NCBI GenBank assembly: GCA_964479445.1
Contig: CAYZMH010000013.1
Coordinates: 1 to 42,039 of the forward strand
Origin: CAYZMH01 sp964479445
Lineage (GTDB): Bacteria; Bacteroidota; Bacteroidia; Bacteroidales; GCA-2748055
DNA length: 42,039 nucleotides
Direction of reading: 5' to 3'
Position numbers and translations under genes: made by a program. How positions within the stretch are numbered: the first letter of the stretch is position 1; each line of letters begins with the position of its first letter. This document shows, piece after piece, positions 1 through 7,821 of this stretch. The notes under the pieces were generated by a model. The model was not told the origin of the DNA, made no database searches, and saw nothing but the letters and a program-made list of their open reading frames with translations.

Positions 1-1614
1 AGGTGAATAGATATAGTAGGAGTTATTCTGGTTGTCAAACGCCTCAAAACCGGCAAGCAGATTGATACTGTGATCACTGAAATACCGATTATAGGAAGCC
101 GTATTGGATGTGGTGATCTGCGAATACTTGGTCCGCGACACCTGCAACGTGGCATTCCCTGCAAAATCGGCTTCAGGCGACCAGTAACGGCGTCCTTCAC
201 CGTCGGTGTATTCCACCCCGTTGGTGGATTTCAGTTTCAGTCCGGCAACAGGTTCCCACTCCACGTAGGCATTTCCCTGCAGACGGTTCTGGTATTCCCA
301 CTGATCATCGTATTCGGCAGTTGCCCGCGGGTTGGTGTTGAGGTTTTCGGGGATCACCAGGTTATAGGTGCCGTCCTCGTTCTTAACCGGGCTCCACGGA
401 TTGATGATCATGCCACCGAAAACCGGGTTGACATAATAGAGCGACTGCATCGCCATGTCGCTCGCATTGGAGTGGAAAGCGTTCATCTTCACTCCCATCC
501 GCAGTTTGTCTGAAATTTCGTGGTCGATGTTGGAACGGATCTGGTATTTCTTATAATCCACTCCATAAAACACACCGTCCGTGCTGGAGTACATAGCCGA
601 AGTGAAATGGCTTGTCTTCTCGGTCCCGCCATTTACAGAAAGCTGGTACTCGTTCACATTACCAAGACGGGTTAAAGCATCCATCCAGTTGGTCTGGGGG
701 CCGTCTGCCAGCGAACGCGGAACGTAGTACGAACCAGCGGTCGGATCATCGGGATCAAGCCCGGCATTCACCACGGCATCCCGCATGTAGGTGATCAACT
801 CATCCGGATTCAACTGGCCGTAATCGTTGTCGTTGGCCAGCGAAGTAACTCCATACGAGGCACGGAAATTCACTTTGGATTTTCCTTTTGCGCCCGCTTT
901 AGTGGTAATCAGTACAACCCCGTTGGCTGCCCTGGAACCGTAAATGGAGGCCGCAGCCGCATCTTTCAATACGGAGATCGACTCAATGTCGTTCGGGTTG
1001 ATCATGGCAAGGGCGTTACCGGTATTGGTGAAATATGTCTGGTTGCCCTGCATCACCGGAACACCATCCACCACGTAGAGCGGTTCGTTCCCTGCATTGA
1101 TGGAACTTGTACCGCGGATGCGAATCTGGGTGGCGGCCCCGGGCTGTCCGGAAGTACCGGTTACCTGTACCCCAGCCACTTTACCAGAAAGCATCTTGTC
1201 AAAGCTCACTTCCGGAACGTCCTGCAGCTCCTCGTCTCTTACAACAGATACCGAACCGGTGTTTGCTTCCCTGGTCGATGTACCGTAACCAACCACGATG
1301 ACCTCATCCATTGCTACCGCATCGGCGATCATCGCTACATCAATAACGGTTGAAGTTCCGATTTCCACCTCCTGGTTCTGCATTCCTACGAATGAAAAAA
1401 CAAGGGTGTTAGATCCTTCCGGAACGCTGATGGTATAGTTACCCTCAAAATCGGTAACCGTACCCACCGTTGTTCCTTTAACTAAGACAGTTACGCCAGG
1501 AAGCGGTGTACCATCCTCCTCGGCGGTCACAGTCCCTGTTATCTGCCGTGCCTGTCCCATCAGAACAGTACCTGCAAACACAAGGAATGCAAGCAAAACA
1601 GAAAATCTTTTCAT
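1..1614 (-). CDS. SusC/RagA-family TonB-linked outer membrane receptor (3' part outside window)
   Basis: Outer-membrane beta-barrel receptor that imports glycans or other large nutrients with a SusD-type partner. Only the first 538 residues are present; the frame is open at base 1, and family members usually have about 1000 residues. Visible in order: a signal peptide (about residues 1-21, ending MGQA), a carboxypeptidase-regulatory-like beta-sandwich (about 23-100, with the GTVTDFEGNYTI pattern), the TonB-box-like segment DEVIVVGYGT, the plug domain with GKVAGVQV, IRIRGTSS and DVPVMQG-like motifs and SIYGSRAANGVVLITTK, then the start of the barrel. The ATG at 1612-1614 is placed by the signal peptide and by a consensus promoter about 55 bases upstream. 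Partner susD and any glycan enzymes must lie beyond base 1. The substrate cannot be read from this part. Confidence 0.93.
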   Translation of the reverse strand, partial: MKRFSVLLAFLVFAGTVLMGQARQITGTVTAEEDGTPLPGVTVLVKGTTVGTVTDFEGNYTISVPEGSNTLVFSFVGMQNQEVEIGTSTVIDVAMIADAVAMDEVIVVGYGTSTREANTGSVSVVRDEELQDVPEVSFDKMLSGKVAGVQVTGTSGQPGAATQIRIRGTSSINAGNEPLYVVDGVPVMQGNQTYFTNTGNALAMINPNDIESISVLKDAAAASIYGSRAANGVVLITTKAGAKGKSKVNFRASYGVTSLANDNDYGQLNPDELITYMRDAVVNAGLDPDDPTAGSYYVPRSLADGPQTNWMDALTRLGNVNEYQLSVNGGTEKTSHFTSAMYSSTDGVFYGVDYKKYQIRSNIDHEISDKLRMGVKMNAFHSNASDMAMQSLYYVNPVFGGMIINPWSPVKNEDGTYNLVIPENLNTNPRATAEYDDQWEYQNRLQGNAYVEWEPVAGLKLKSTNGVEYTDGEGRRYWSPEADFAGNATLQVSRTKYSQITTSNTASYNRYFSDHSINLLAGFEAFDNQNNSYYIYSP

Positions 1615-1668
1615 AGATTAAAGTTTTAGGTTAATAAATAGAACAAAACAAGAATGACTCTAGGATTC

Positions 1669-1698
1669 CAAACTTAATAAAAAAATATTTTTGACAAA
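1669..1698 (-). promoter_or_regulatory. Bacteroidota-type promoter of the susC-like gene
   Basis: On the minus strand, TTTG (1695-1698) and TAAGTTTG (1669-1676) are separated by 18 bases. This matches the -33 TTTG / -7 TAnnTTTG consensus of the Bacteroidota primary sigma factor. The distance from the -7 box to the ATG is 54 bases. Confidence 0.65.
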
Positions 1699-1813
1699 AA
1701 TAAAGAACCTCTTAATCACAGATTCCGGGCATATAAGCGATGATTTGCACCCGTTGAAATCCTCAGGATATCTCTCCAACCGAATGCATTACTCCTTTTT
1801 GTAACCCGATTCG

Positions 1814-1884
1814 AAAAACTATATAAACCAATTATAAATATCACAATTTCTTATAGTTTTTACTTTCTACCCCCATATATCGGG
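1814..1884. promoter_or_regulatory. Two operator-like inverted repeats upstream of susC
   Basis: The first element has perfect 10-base arms, AAAAACTATA at 1814-1823 and TATAGTTTTT at 1852-1861, with a 28-base spacer. Ten bases further on is CCCCATATATCGGG (1871-1884), a 14-base palindrome with one mismatched pair. Both lie 116-190 bases upstream of the -7/-33 pair of the susC promoter, where activators of glycan-utilisation loci usually bind. The regulator is not in the window. The symmetry is seen; the regulatory role is inferred. Confidence 0.35.
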
Positions 1885-2096
1885 TGGTTTCTTTCTTAAA
1901 TTTTAGTGAAATTCTGAAATAACCCCTGTCAAATAATGGGCATTAAGGTAATTTTTTGTCATTTCACAATTCTCCTGCGCAAATAAAGATACTATCTATA
2001 CCAAGCCCTACCCGTAAATAAGCAACCGGTCACCTGCTATTGTAAACAGAGGATGCATTATTTATAAGGTTATGGAACTATGTTGTAAAATATGCT

Positions 2097-2165
2097 TTAA
2101 TAATTCATTGGGGCATCGCCCGCAAAAGGTATAAGGAGAAATGGTAAGTAAATAATTCTTTTCAT
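2097..2165 (-). other. 22-codon signal-peptide-like frame behind a copy of the susC leader
   Basis: The minus strand reads ATG at 2163-2165 and a TAA stop at 2097-2099. The peptide starts MKRI, has a hydrophobic run YLPFLLIPFA and then ends, like a signal peptide with nothing after it. The leader just before the ATG closely resembles the susC leader: both contain ACCTAAA..CTT..AA..CTATGAAAAGA, and both have a TTTG-N18-TAnnTTTG promoter 50-55 bases upstream. It could be the remnant of a second susC- or susD-like gene, a duplicated leader, or a small expressed peptide. I cannot tell which. Confidence 0.35.
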
Positions 2166-2215
2166 AGGTTTAAGTTTAGGTTACTAAAATCAATTCATAT
2201 ACAACTCTTACCGAC

Positions 2216-2245
2216 CAAATCTAAAGCAAAAAAACGATAAACAAA
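2216..2245 (-). promoter_or_regulatory. Second Bacteroidota-type promoter, before the 22-codon frame
   Basis: On the minus strand TTTG (2242-2245) and TAGATTTG (2216-2223) are 18 bases apart, the same spacing as in the susC promoter. Transcription from here would enter the 22-codon frame and could continue to susC. Confidence 0.55.
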
Positions 2246-2423
2246 AAAAATAGCTTGCTGAATTGCTGGTATGAAAGGGTTCTAAGCGCTTCATGCAATG
2301 AAAAACCACCTTTTTCCTGTTTCTCAAAAAGTGTATCTATTCGCCTATTTTACAGATTTTTAACACCATTTAATGAAATATAATCCCAGTCACTTACAGG
2401 AATGCTGTGATACGGGATTTAAG

Positions 2424-2444
2424 AAAAAAAAATGACTTTCGTCA
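2424..2444 (-). terminator. Weak terminator-like hairpin after ftcD
   Basis: On the minus strand a TGAC/GTCA stem with a GAAA tetraloop is followed directly by nine T. The stem is only 4 bp, so it is a weak candidate for the end of the DUF819-hutI-ftcD transcript. Confidence 0.3.
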
Positions 2445-2549
2445 GCTTCACCAGGCAGAATGAATGAAAAGATGATCAAATACGGCCTGTTCCTGCAAGA
2501 GATGGATCAGCTTATGTAGCATTATTGGCAAGCATTTAGTCTTATCCGT

Positions 2550-4235
2550 TTACCGCACCTGACTTAACACGGTCTCCAGCACTGCCGCTTCTCTTTTTTC
2601 AGCTGCCCGGACAAGGGCATCCGCCTTCCCTGCTATCTCCTCTAACGCGGGGGTCTTCTCCATGTCTCCCATATTAATGTGCACATTGAGATGAGCACCG
2701 CGGACCGCAGCGCGAAGCGCCAGGGCCCCTACCCCGGCATCCGAGATACTGTTTGGATTCCCGGTCTCCACCATGGCCTCCACGACATCGAAGGATTTCA
2801 CAGCCGTCTCCATCACTTTCAATGGTACACGTATGGCATACATTGTCGCTTCATGAATCGCTTCATCCCGTGCCTTCCGGTCTGTATCGGTCTTTTTGGG
2901 CATGCCAAATGCCTCCATGATCCGGTTAAACGCCCGGGTATCTTCATCCACCAGCCTGAGAAGCTCCTCCTGGAGGTGTTTTCCTTTATCGGCCCAGTCG
3001 GAGTAAAACTCCCATTTCTCATCCCATCCCCGCTTGTGGGAGGAGAGATTGGCCACCATGGTGGCCAGGGCGGTGCCCAGCGCTCCCATGTAAGCACTCA
3101 CCGATCCTCCGCCGGGAGCCGGCGACTCGGATGCGGTCTCGTGCATGAACCGCTCCACGGTGAGTCCGGCCAGCTTTTTCTCCCCGGGATCCCCGATCCG
3201 GTATTCGATAATCTTCTCCGAAGCATCAAAGGGTCCGAGTTCATCCAGACCCATGGATTTTACCGCGATCTTGATCAATTCTGCATCCGAGACTCCCACC
3301 GATCGGTTCTGCTTGCGCAGGAAATAACGCCCGGCATCCAGCATGGCACGCAGGGGAACCAGCCCCACGAGTTCCGATCCGGTTACCCGCACCCCCCGGG
3401 CACGGGCTTTTTCGGCCACCTCGTCAAAGGCCACATGCACCGGTGTCACCGAAATGTTGGTCAGGTTCATGGAGATCTGTGCCACCCCGTACTCCTCAAT
3501 ATACCATCCGATTGCCTTGACAGCCTTCAGCGTTCCCGGGATCATGACGGGCTCACCGTGCTCATCCCGGATAATCTTCCCCGTCAGCGGGTGACCTTCC
3601 CTCTTTGCCCGGCCTCGCTCGCGCACATCGAACGCGATGGCATTGGCACGACGGGTGGATGTGGTATTCAGATTCACATTGTAGGCCACCAGGAAATCGC
3701 GCGCTCCCACGGCAATGGCACCGGTGCGCGGATTGAAAACAGCTTTCCCGAAATCCGGTTTCCATTCCTCATCCCTGAGTTTTTCCCGCAGTCCTTCGTA
3801 CTCCCCCGACCGTACCGCGGCCAGGTTTTCCCTCCCTGCTGTGTATGCAGCATGTTCATAACAATAAACGGGTATTTCCAGCTCCTCCCCGATCCGTTTG
3901 GCCAGTTTCCTGGCCCACTCTACCGTCTCTTCCATATCGATGCCGGCTACCGGGACAAGCGGACACACATCGGTGGCCCCGAACCGGGGATGCTCCCCGC
4001 GATGCTTCGCCATGTCGATCACCTCGCCTGCCTTTTTCACCGCCAGGAAAGCGGCCTCCACCACCTGCTCCGGACTGCCCACGAAGGTCACAACGGTCCG
4101 GTTGGTCGCTTTCCCCGGATCCACATCCAGCAACCTGATCCCGTCGACCGATTCAATCTGATCGGTGATCTGCTGAATGATCCCCCTATCCCTTCCTTCG
4201 GAAAAATTCGGTACGCACTCAATAATTGGTTCCAT
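2550..4235 (-). CDS. ftcD: Bifunctional glutamate formimidoyltransferase / formimidotetrahydrofolate cyclodeaminase
   Basis: Last step of histidine degradation through formiminoglutamate. The formimino group is moved to tetrahydrofolate and then deaminated to 5,10-methenyl-THF, giving free glutamate and ammonia. The 561 residues match the length of the fused eukaryotic-type enzyme. The N-terminal transferase halves span about 1-330 (start IIECVPNFSEGRD; GATDVCPLVP; FNPRTGAIAVGARDFL), and the all-helical cyclodeaminase spans about 355-550, with SPAPGGGSVSAYMGALG and GNPNSISDAGVGALAL. Both halves look complete. It lies 21 bases downstream of hutI in the same operon. The fusion, rather than two separate genes, is commonly seen in Bacteroidota. 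The ATG start is well supported by the family N-terminus. Confidence 0.95.
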   Translation of the reverse strand: MEPIIECVPNFSEGRDRGIIQQITDQIESVDGIRLLDVDPGKATNRTVVTFVGSPEQVVEAAFLAVKKAGEVIDMAKHRGEHPRFGATDVCPLVPVAGIDMEETVEWARKLAKRIGEELEIPVYCYEHAAYTAGRENLAAVRSGEYEGLREKLRDEEWKPDFGKAVFNPRTGAIAVGARDFLVAYNVNLNTTSTRRANAIAFDVRERGRAKREGHPLTGKIIRDEHGEPVMIPGTLKAVKAIGWYIEEYGVAQISMNLTNISVTPVHVAFDEVAEKARARGVRVTGSELVGLVPLRAMLDAGRYFLRKQNRSVGVSDAELIKIAVKSMGLDELGPFDASEKIIEYRIGDPGEKKLAGLTVERFMHETASESPAPGGGSVSAYMGALGTALATMVANLSSHKRGWDEKWEFYSDWADKGKHLQEELLRLVDEDTRAFNRIMEAFGMPKKTDTDRKARDEAIHEATMYAIRVPLKVMETAVKSFDVVEAMVETGNPNSISDAGVGALALRAAVRGAHLNVHINMGDMEKTPALEEIAGKADALVRAAEKREAAVLETVLSQVR

Positions 4236-4256
4236 ACGTGGTAATTTTCATCGGTT

Positions 4257-5504
4257 CTATGATTGTGATCTACTGTCCGTGAGCTCCTCCCCGTTGATGA
4301 TCGTTGTACGGATCACCTCCGATCCGTATGCATAGGGAATATAAGCCAGCGAGGGCACCGGGTGGGTAATGACCAGGTTGGCCACTTTACCCCTGGTGAT
4401 GCTGCCGTGGGTCTGCTCCAGGCCCATGGCATAGGCCCCGTTCTGGGTAGCGGCTACCAGCGCCTCCTCCGGCAACATTTTCAGCCAGATCGCAGCCAGG
4501 GAAAGCACAAATTTCATATTTCCGGAAGGCGAGGAGCCGGGGTTATAATCCGAGGCAAGGGCCACCGGAAGTCCGGCATCGATCATTTTCCGGGCCGGGG
4601 CATAGGGCATATTCAGAAAGAACGAAACCCCCGGGAGCACGGTTGGGATGGTCTCACTTGCTTTCAACGCCTCGATCTCCTGCTCACCCGTGTATTCCAG
4701 GTGATCCACCGAACGGGCGCCGTATTGTGTTCCCACCTGGATGCCGCCTGAATAATCCAGTTCATTGGCATGTATCTTCGGCACCATCCCCTCCCTGGCT
4801 CCTGCCTCCAGGATCCGGGCGGTCTGGTCGCGGGTGAAAAATCCCCGTTCGCAAAATACATCGATATAGTCGGCCAATCCCTGCCGCGCCACTTCAGGGA
4901 TCATCTCCTCGATCACCAGGTCCACATACCCTTCCTGGTTGTTTTTATAGGCATTCGGAACGGCATGTGCTCCCAGGAACGTGGTTTTCACTTCCAGGGG
5001 GGTCTCCTCCCCGATCCGGCGGGCTACACGGAGCATCTTCAGTTCATCCTCCGTGGTGAGGCCGTATCCGCTTTTTATCTCCACGGCCCCGGTGCCGTTG
5101 GAGAGGATCTCCCATGCCCGGCCCACCGACTGCCGGAACAGCTCCTCTTCCGAAGTCTTCTGCAACAGCAGGGCCGAGTTCAGGATCCCTCCACCCCGGC
5201 GGGCAATCTCCTCGTAGCTGAGTCCGCGGATCTTATCCTCGAACTCCCGCTCCCTGCTTCCGGCAAAAACCAGGTGGGTGTGGGAATCGCAGAAAGCCGG
5301 AAGCACCATTCCGCCCCCGGCATCAATCAGCCGGTCCGGATCTTCCACCGGAGTCCGTTCCGTTCCCAGGTCACTTATATACCCGTCCTCTATCAATAAC
5401 CAGGCATTCTCCAGGAAGGTGACGTTTTTCATCTCAGCCCCGGTAATCCGGTCACCCGGCGGAAACTGCGGTAAAAGCCCTATATTTTTGATCAGTGTTT
5501 GCAT
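4257..5504 (-). CDS. hutI: Imidazolonepropionase
   Basis: Hydrolyses 4-imidazolone-5-propionate to N-formimino-L-glutamate, the substrate of the ftcD product encoded next to it. The 415 residues have the normal family length and the amidohydrolase fold. The metal-binding motif DSHTHLVFAGSRE has H74 and H76; further motifs are SGYGL, KIHANEL, the DHLEYT stretch and LASDYNPGSSP. Cytosolic. It sits between a DUF819 membrane protein (96 bases upstream) and ftcD (21 bases downstream) on the same strand. Histidine ammonia-lyase (hutH) and urocanase (hutU) are not in the window, so they must be encoded elsewhere if the pathway is complete. Confidence 0.96.
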   Translation of the reverse strand: MQTLIKNIGLLPQFPPGDRITGAEMKNVTFLENAWLLIEDGYISDLGTERTPVEDPDRLIDAGGGMVLPAFCDSHTHLVFAGSREREFEDKIRGLSYEEIARRGGGILNSALLLQKTSEEELFRQSVGRAWEILSNGTGAVEIKSGYGLTTEDELKMLRVARRIGEETPLEVKTTFLGAHAVPNAYKNNQEGYVDLVIEEMIPEVARQGLADYIDVFCERGFFTRDQTARILEAGAREGMVPKIHANELDYSGGIQVGTQYGARSVDHLEYTGEQEIEALKASETIPTVLPGVSFFLNMPYAPARKMIDAGLPVALASDYNPGSSPSGNMKFVLSLAAIWLKMLPEEALVAATQNGAYAMGLEQTHGSITRGKVANLVITHPVPSLAYIPYAYGSEVIRTTIINGEELTDSRSQS

Positions 5505-5600
5505 GCGTTTTGTTTGCGACGAAAATACGAAAAAGGCGCGGGATATGCCATGTTGTACAATAGGTAACCCGGAACGAAATGGATTGGTATATGCCCCTTA

Positions 5601-6773
5601 TTACCCTGCGAAAGCTTTGAGAAAGTATGCAACAATTACCCCAAGGTAATTGCCTATGGCATAGCCGATCACCCCCACGATCATACCCGGAAGCATTACT
5701 TCCTTATTCTTGAGAGCGGCAGCCACTACCGGCACAAAAGGAGGCGAATTGGATAGCGCCGTGGAGGTCATCATAAATTCATCCACGTTGATCCCGAAGA
5801 TCCGGGAAAGGAGCGCATGGAGGACCAGGGAACCCAGTACTGCCATTCCGATAAAAAGCGACATGTACAACAACAACTGCAGGGAGTCCGGTGCAAAGAG
5901 CTCCTTCAGGTTGGCCCTGGAAGCCACGATTACGGAGAATACATAGATGAAATACATTCCCAGCTGGAACGATTTCCGGTTACGGTTTACAGCAGGAACG
6001 AGCGACAGGAGAATTCCCAGGGTGGTTACGGTAAGGATGGCCGCCGTATCTTTGGTCTCACCCTTGAATAGAAAGGTCATGCCATAGCCGGCGCCAAAAA
6101 TAAGCACTCCCAGTCCGAGCGCTTTCAAAATACCGGGCAGGTTCTCCCGCCTGAAGAAGCCCTCATACGAATCAAACTCACTGGCCAGCGCCTCCCCTTT
6201 CTCGGGATTAAACGCTGCCCCATTGGGCCGGTATGGCTTCATAAACAGGAGAAAAAAACGCTGCGCGATGGTTATAAGAAACAGCAAAACCAGTGCTCCC
6301 ATAGCCAGGTCCACGGTATGGGTGAGTATATACAGGTCTTCATCGATGTTCAGACCCTGGGCTATGGCTGCCAGGTTGGGAGTTCCACCGGTGTACACTC
6401 CAATCAGCATACCCGATACCTTCCAGGCATTGGGAATGTGCTCGCGCAGGATGAAAAATCCCAGGAACACCATGATCACAACCGATACCACCCCAAGGAG
6501 CAGGGAGATGAAGGTGGAACGAGCCATTTTGGACCATCTCAGGATATTCTCAGAAAAGAGAACCAGCGGTATACCGAAAAGAATGGATACACCCATCAGA
6601 TCACCGAGCATGGCGTCCATTGATTCGGGGATCACATTGATGTTTCCCAGTATGAGACCACCCACGTAACAGAGAACCACCACCCCGATCTTATTGATAA
6701 GGGTAAAACGGGTTCCCAGGTAGAGCAGCAGTACAGGAAAAGCCAGGTAGAAGAGCAGAAGAAGAATCGTCAT
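5601..6773 (-). CDS. DUF819 family integral membrane protein
   Basis: Predicted polytopic inner-membrane protein of 390 residues with about ten hydrophobic segments. It carries the DUF819 signature region GVYTGGTPNLAAIAQGL (about 125-142) and a second glycine-rich re-entrant-like segment near the C-terminus (FMMTSTALSNSPPFVPVVAAALKN). The family has no settled biochemical function, and its fold pattern suggests a transporter. Position as first gene of a transcript with hutI and ftcD makes uptake of histidine, urocanate or a related compound a reasonable guess, but that is inference from context only. The ATG at 6771-6773 lies 25 bases after a promoter-like pair. Confidence 0.85.
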   Translation of the reverse strand: MTILLLLFYLAFPVLLLYLGTRFTLINKIGVVVLCYVGGLILGNINVIPESMDAMLGDLMGVSILFGIPLVLFSENILRWSKMARSTFISLLLGVVSVVIMVFLGFFILREHIPNAWKVSGMLIGVYTGGTPNLAAIAQGLNIDEDLYILTHTVDLAMGALVLLFLITIAQRFFLLFMKPYRPNGAAFNPEKGEALASEFDSYEGFFRRENLPGILKALGLGVLIFGAGYGMTFLFKGETKDTAAILTVTTLGILLSLVPAVNRNRKSFQLGMYFIYVFSVIVASRANLKELFAPDSLQLLLYMSLFIGMAVLGSLVLHALLSRIFGINVDEFMMTSTALSNSPPFVPVVAAALKNKEVMLPGMIVGVIGYAIGNYLGVIVAYFLKAFAG

Positions 6774-6797
6774 GGCACCAGTTTTGGGTTAGCGGTT

Positions 6798-6827
6798 TAA
6801 ATATACACGTTTTCGGGAAAAGCCAAA
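6798..6827 (-). promoter_or_regulatory. Promoter candidate of the DUF819-hutI-ftcD operon
   Basis: On the minus strand TTTG (6824-6827), 18 bases, then TATATTTA (6798-6805), which is one base off TAnnTTTG. The pair ends 25 bases before the DUF819 start codon. Confidence 0.5.
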
Positions 6828-6861
6828 AGAAAAGGGTACCACTCGCATCACCCGGTGCCGG

Positions 6862-7725
6862 TCATTCTTTGTCCTGCCCCCCTTCTTCACCGGTAGGCGG
6901 ACACTCCTCGAAGCTCTTTTCGTATTGCTGGATGGCACGCAGACTCATCCCCATGCTGGAGAATCCGCCGTCGTGATAAAGGTTCTGCATAGTCACTTTC
7001 CGGGTCAGGTCGGAAAAAAGGGTTACGCAATAATCGGCGCAGTCCGCCGCAGTGGCATTCCCGAGGGGCGACATACGCTCCGAAAAATCCTCCAGCTTAT
7101 CAAAACCCTTGATACCGCTGCCCGCCGTGGTCATGGTAGGTGACTGGGAAACCGTGTTAATCCGGATCTTTTTCTCCCTTCCGTATATATACCCGAAACT
7201 ACGGGCAATAGACTCCAGGATCGCTTTGGCATCTGCCATGTCATTGTAGCCAACAAACGTACGCTGGGCCGCCACATAGGAGAGTGCCAGCACCGATCCC
7301 CAGTCGTTTATAGCATCCAGTTTCCGCGCTGTACTCAATACCTTGTGGAGGGAAAATGCTGAGATATCCAGTGTTTTGTGGTAGTACTCGTAATTAAGCC
7401 GGTCGTAATCGATCCCCTTGCGCACATTGGGAGACATTCCGATGGAATGCAGGATAAAATCCACCTTCCCTCCCAGGATCTCCATGGATTTTCGCATCAT
7501 ATCTTCCAGGTCATGCAGGTTGGTCGCATCGGCCCCGACCACTTCCGCATTGGTCTTTTTTGCAAGGTCATGGATGGATCCCATACGCAGTGCAATGGGC
7601 GCATTGGTCAGCACAAATTCGGCGCCCTCTTCGTGGGCGCGCTCGGCCACTTTCCATGCGATGGACTGATCGTTGAGGGCACCGAAGATGATCCCTTTCT
7701 TTCCTTTCAACAGATGATAGGCCAT
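6862..7725 (-). CDS. fabI: Enoyl-[acyl-carrier-protein] reductase [NADH]
   Basis: Last reduction of each fatty-acid elongation cycle, trans-2-enoyl-ACP to acyl-ACP. The 287 residues form a Rossmann SDR fold: nucleotide loop GALNDQSIAW (15-24), HSIGMSP (93-99), and the catalytic pair Y160 and K167 in YNDMADAK, with Y150 ten residues earlier as in FabI of other bacteria. The last 20 residues are an acidic, low-complexity tail (ECPPTGEEGGQDKE) that the core fold does not need. It lies 96 bases after recN on the same strand. No good promoter is visible in the gap, so it may be read from the upstream cluster. Confidence 0.95.
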   Translation of the reverse strand: MAYHLLKGKKGIIFGALNDQSIAWKVAERAHEEGAEFVLTNAPIALRMGSIHDLAKKTNAEVVGADATNLHDLEDMMRKSMEILGGKVDFILHSIGMSPNVRKGIDYDRLNYEYYHKTLDISAFSLHKVLSTARKLDAINDWGSVLALSYVAAQRTFVGYNDMADAKAILESIARSFGYIYGREKKIRINTVSQSPTMTTAGSGIKGFDKLEDFSERMSPLGNATAADCADYCVTLFSDLTRKVTMQNLYHDGGFSSMGMSLRAIQQYEKSFEECPPTGEEGGQDKE

Positions 7726-7821
7726 ATCAATTGGTTTTTGGGTATACGAGATATAGTTGGAATAACAAATCAGCTGTAATATTGTGCGAATGAATGGTTG
7801 ATCTGATATTTTTTCACCCTG

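Larger units (their letters stand above)
1699..2549. other. AT-rich non-coding stretch between ftcD and the susC-like gene
   Basis: No gene-sized frame with coding character is visible on either strand. The stretch contains the palindromes at 1814-1884, a 22-codon signal-peptide-like frame at 2097-2165 with its own promoter at 2216-2245, and a weak terminator-like hairpin at 2424-2444. I recognise nothing else in it. Confidence 0.6.

Noticed and set aside
2679..4244. Long open frame (521 codons) on the plus strand opposite ftcD
   Set aside because: It mirrors a clear enzyme gene, has a His/Pro/Gly-rich composition without any domain, and no promoter or start signal. It is a shadow frame, like the other long frames opposite fabI, recN, trxB, hutI and the LarA gene.
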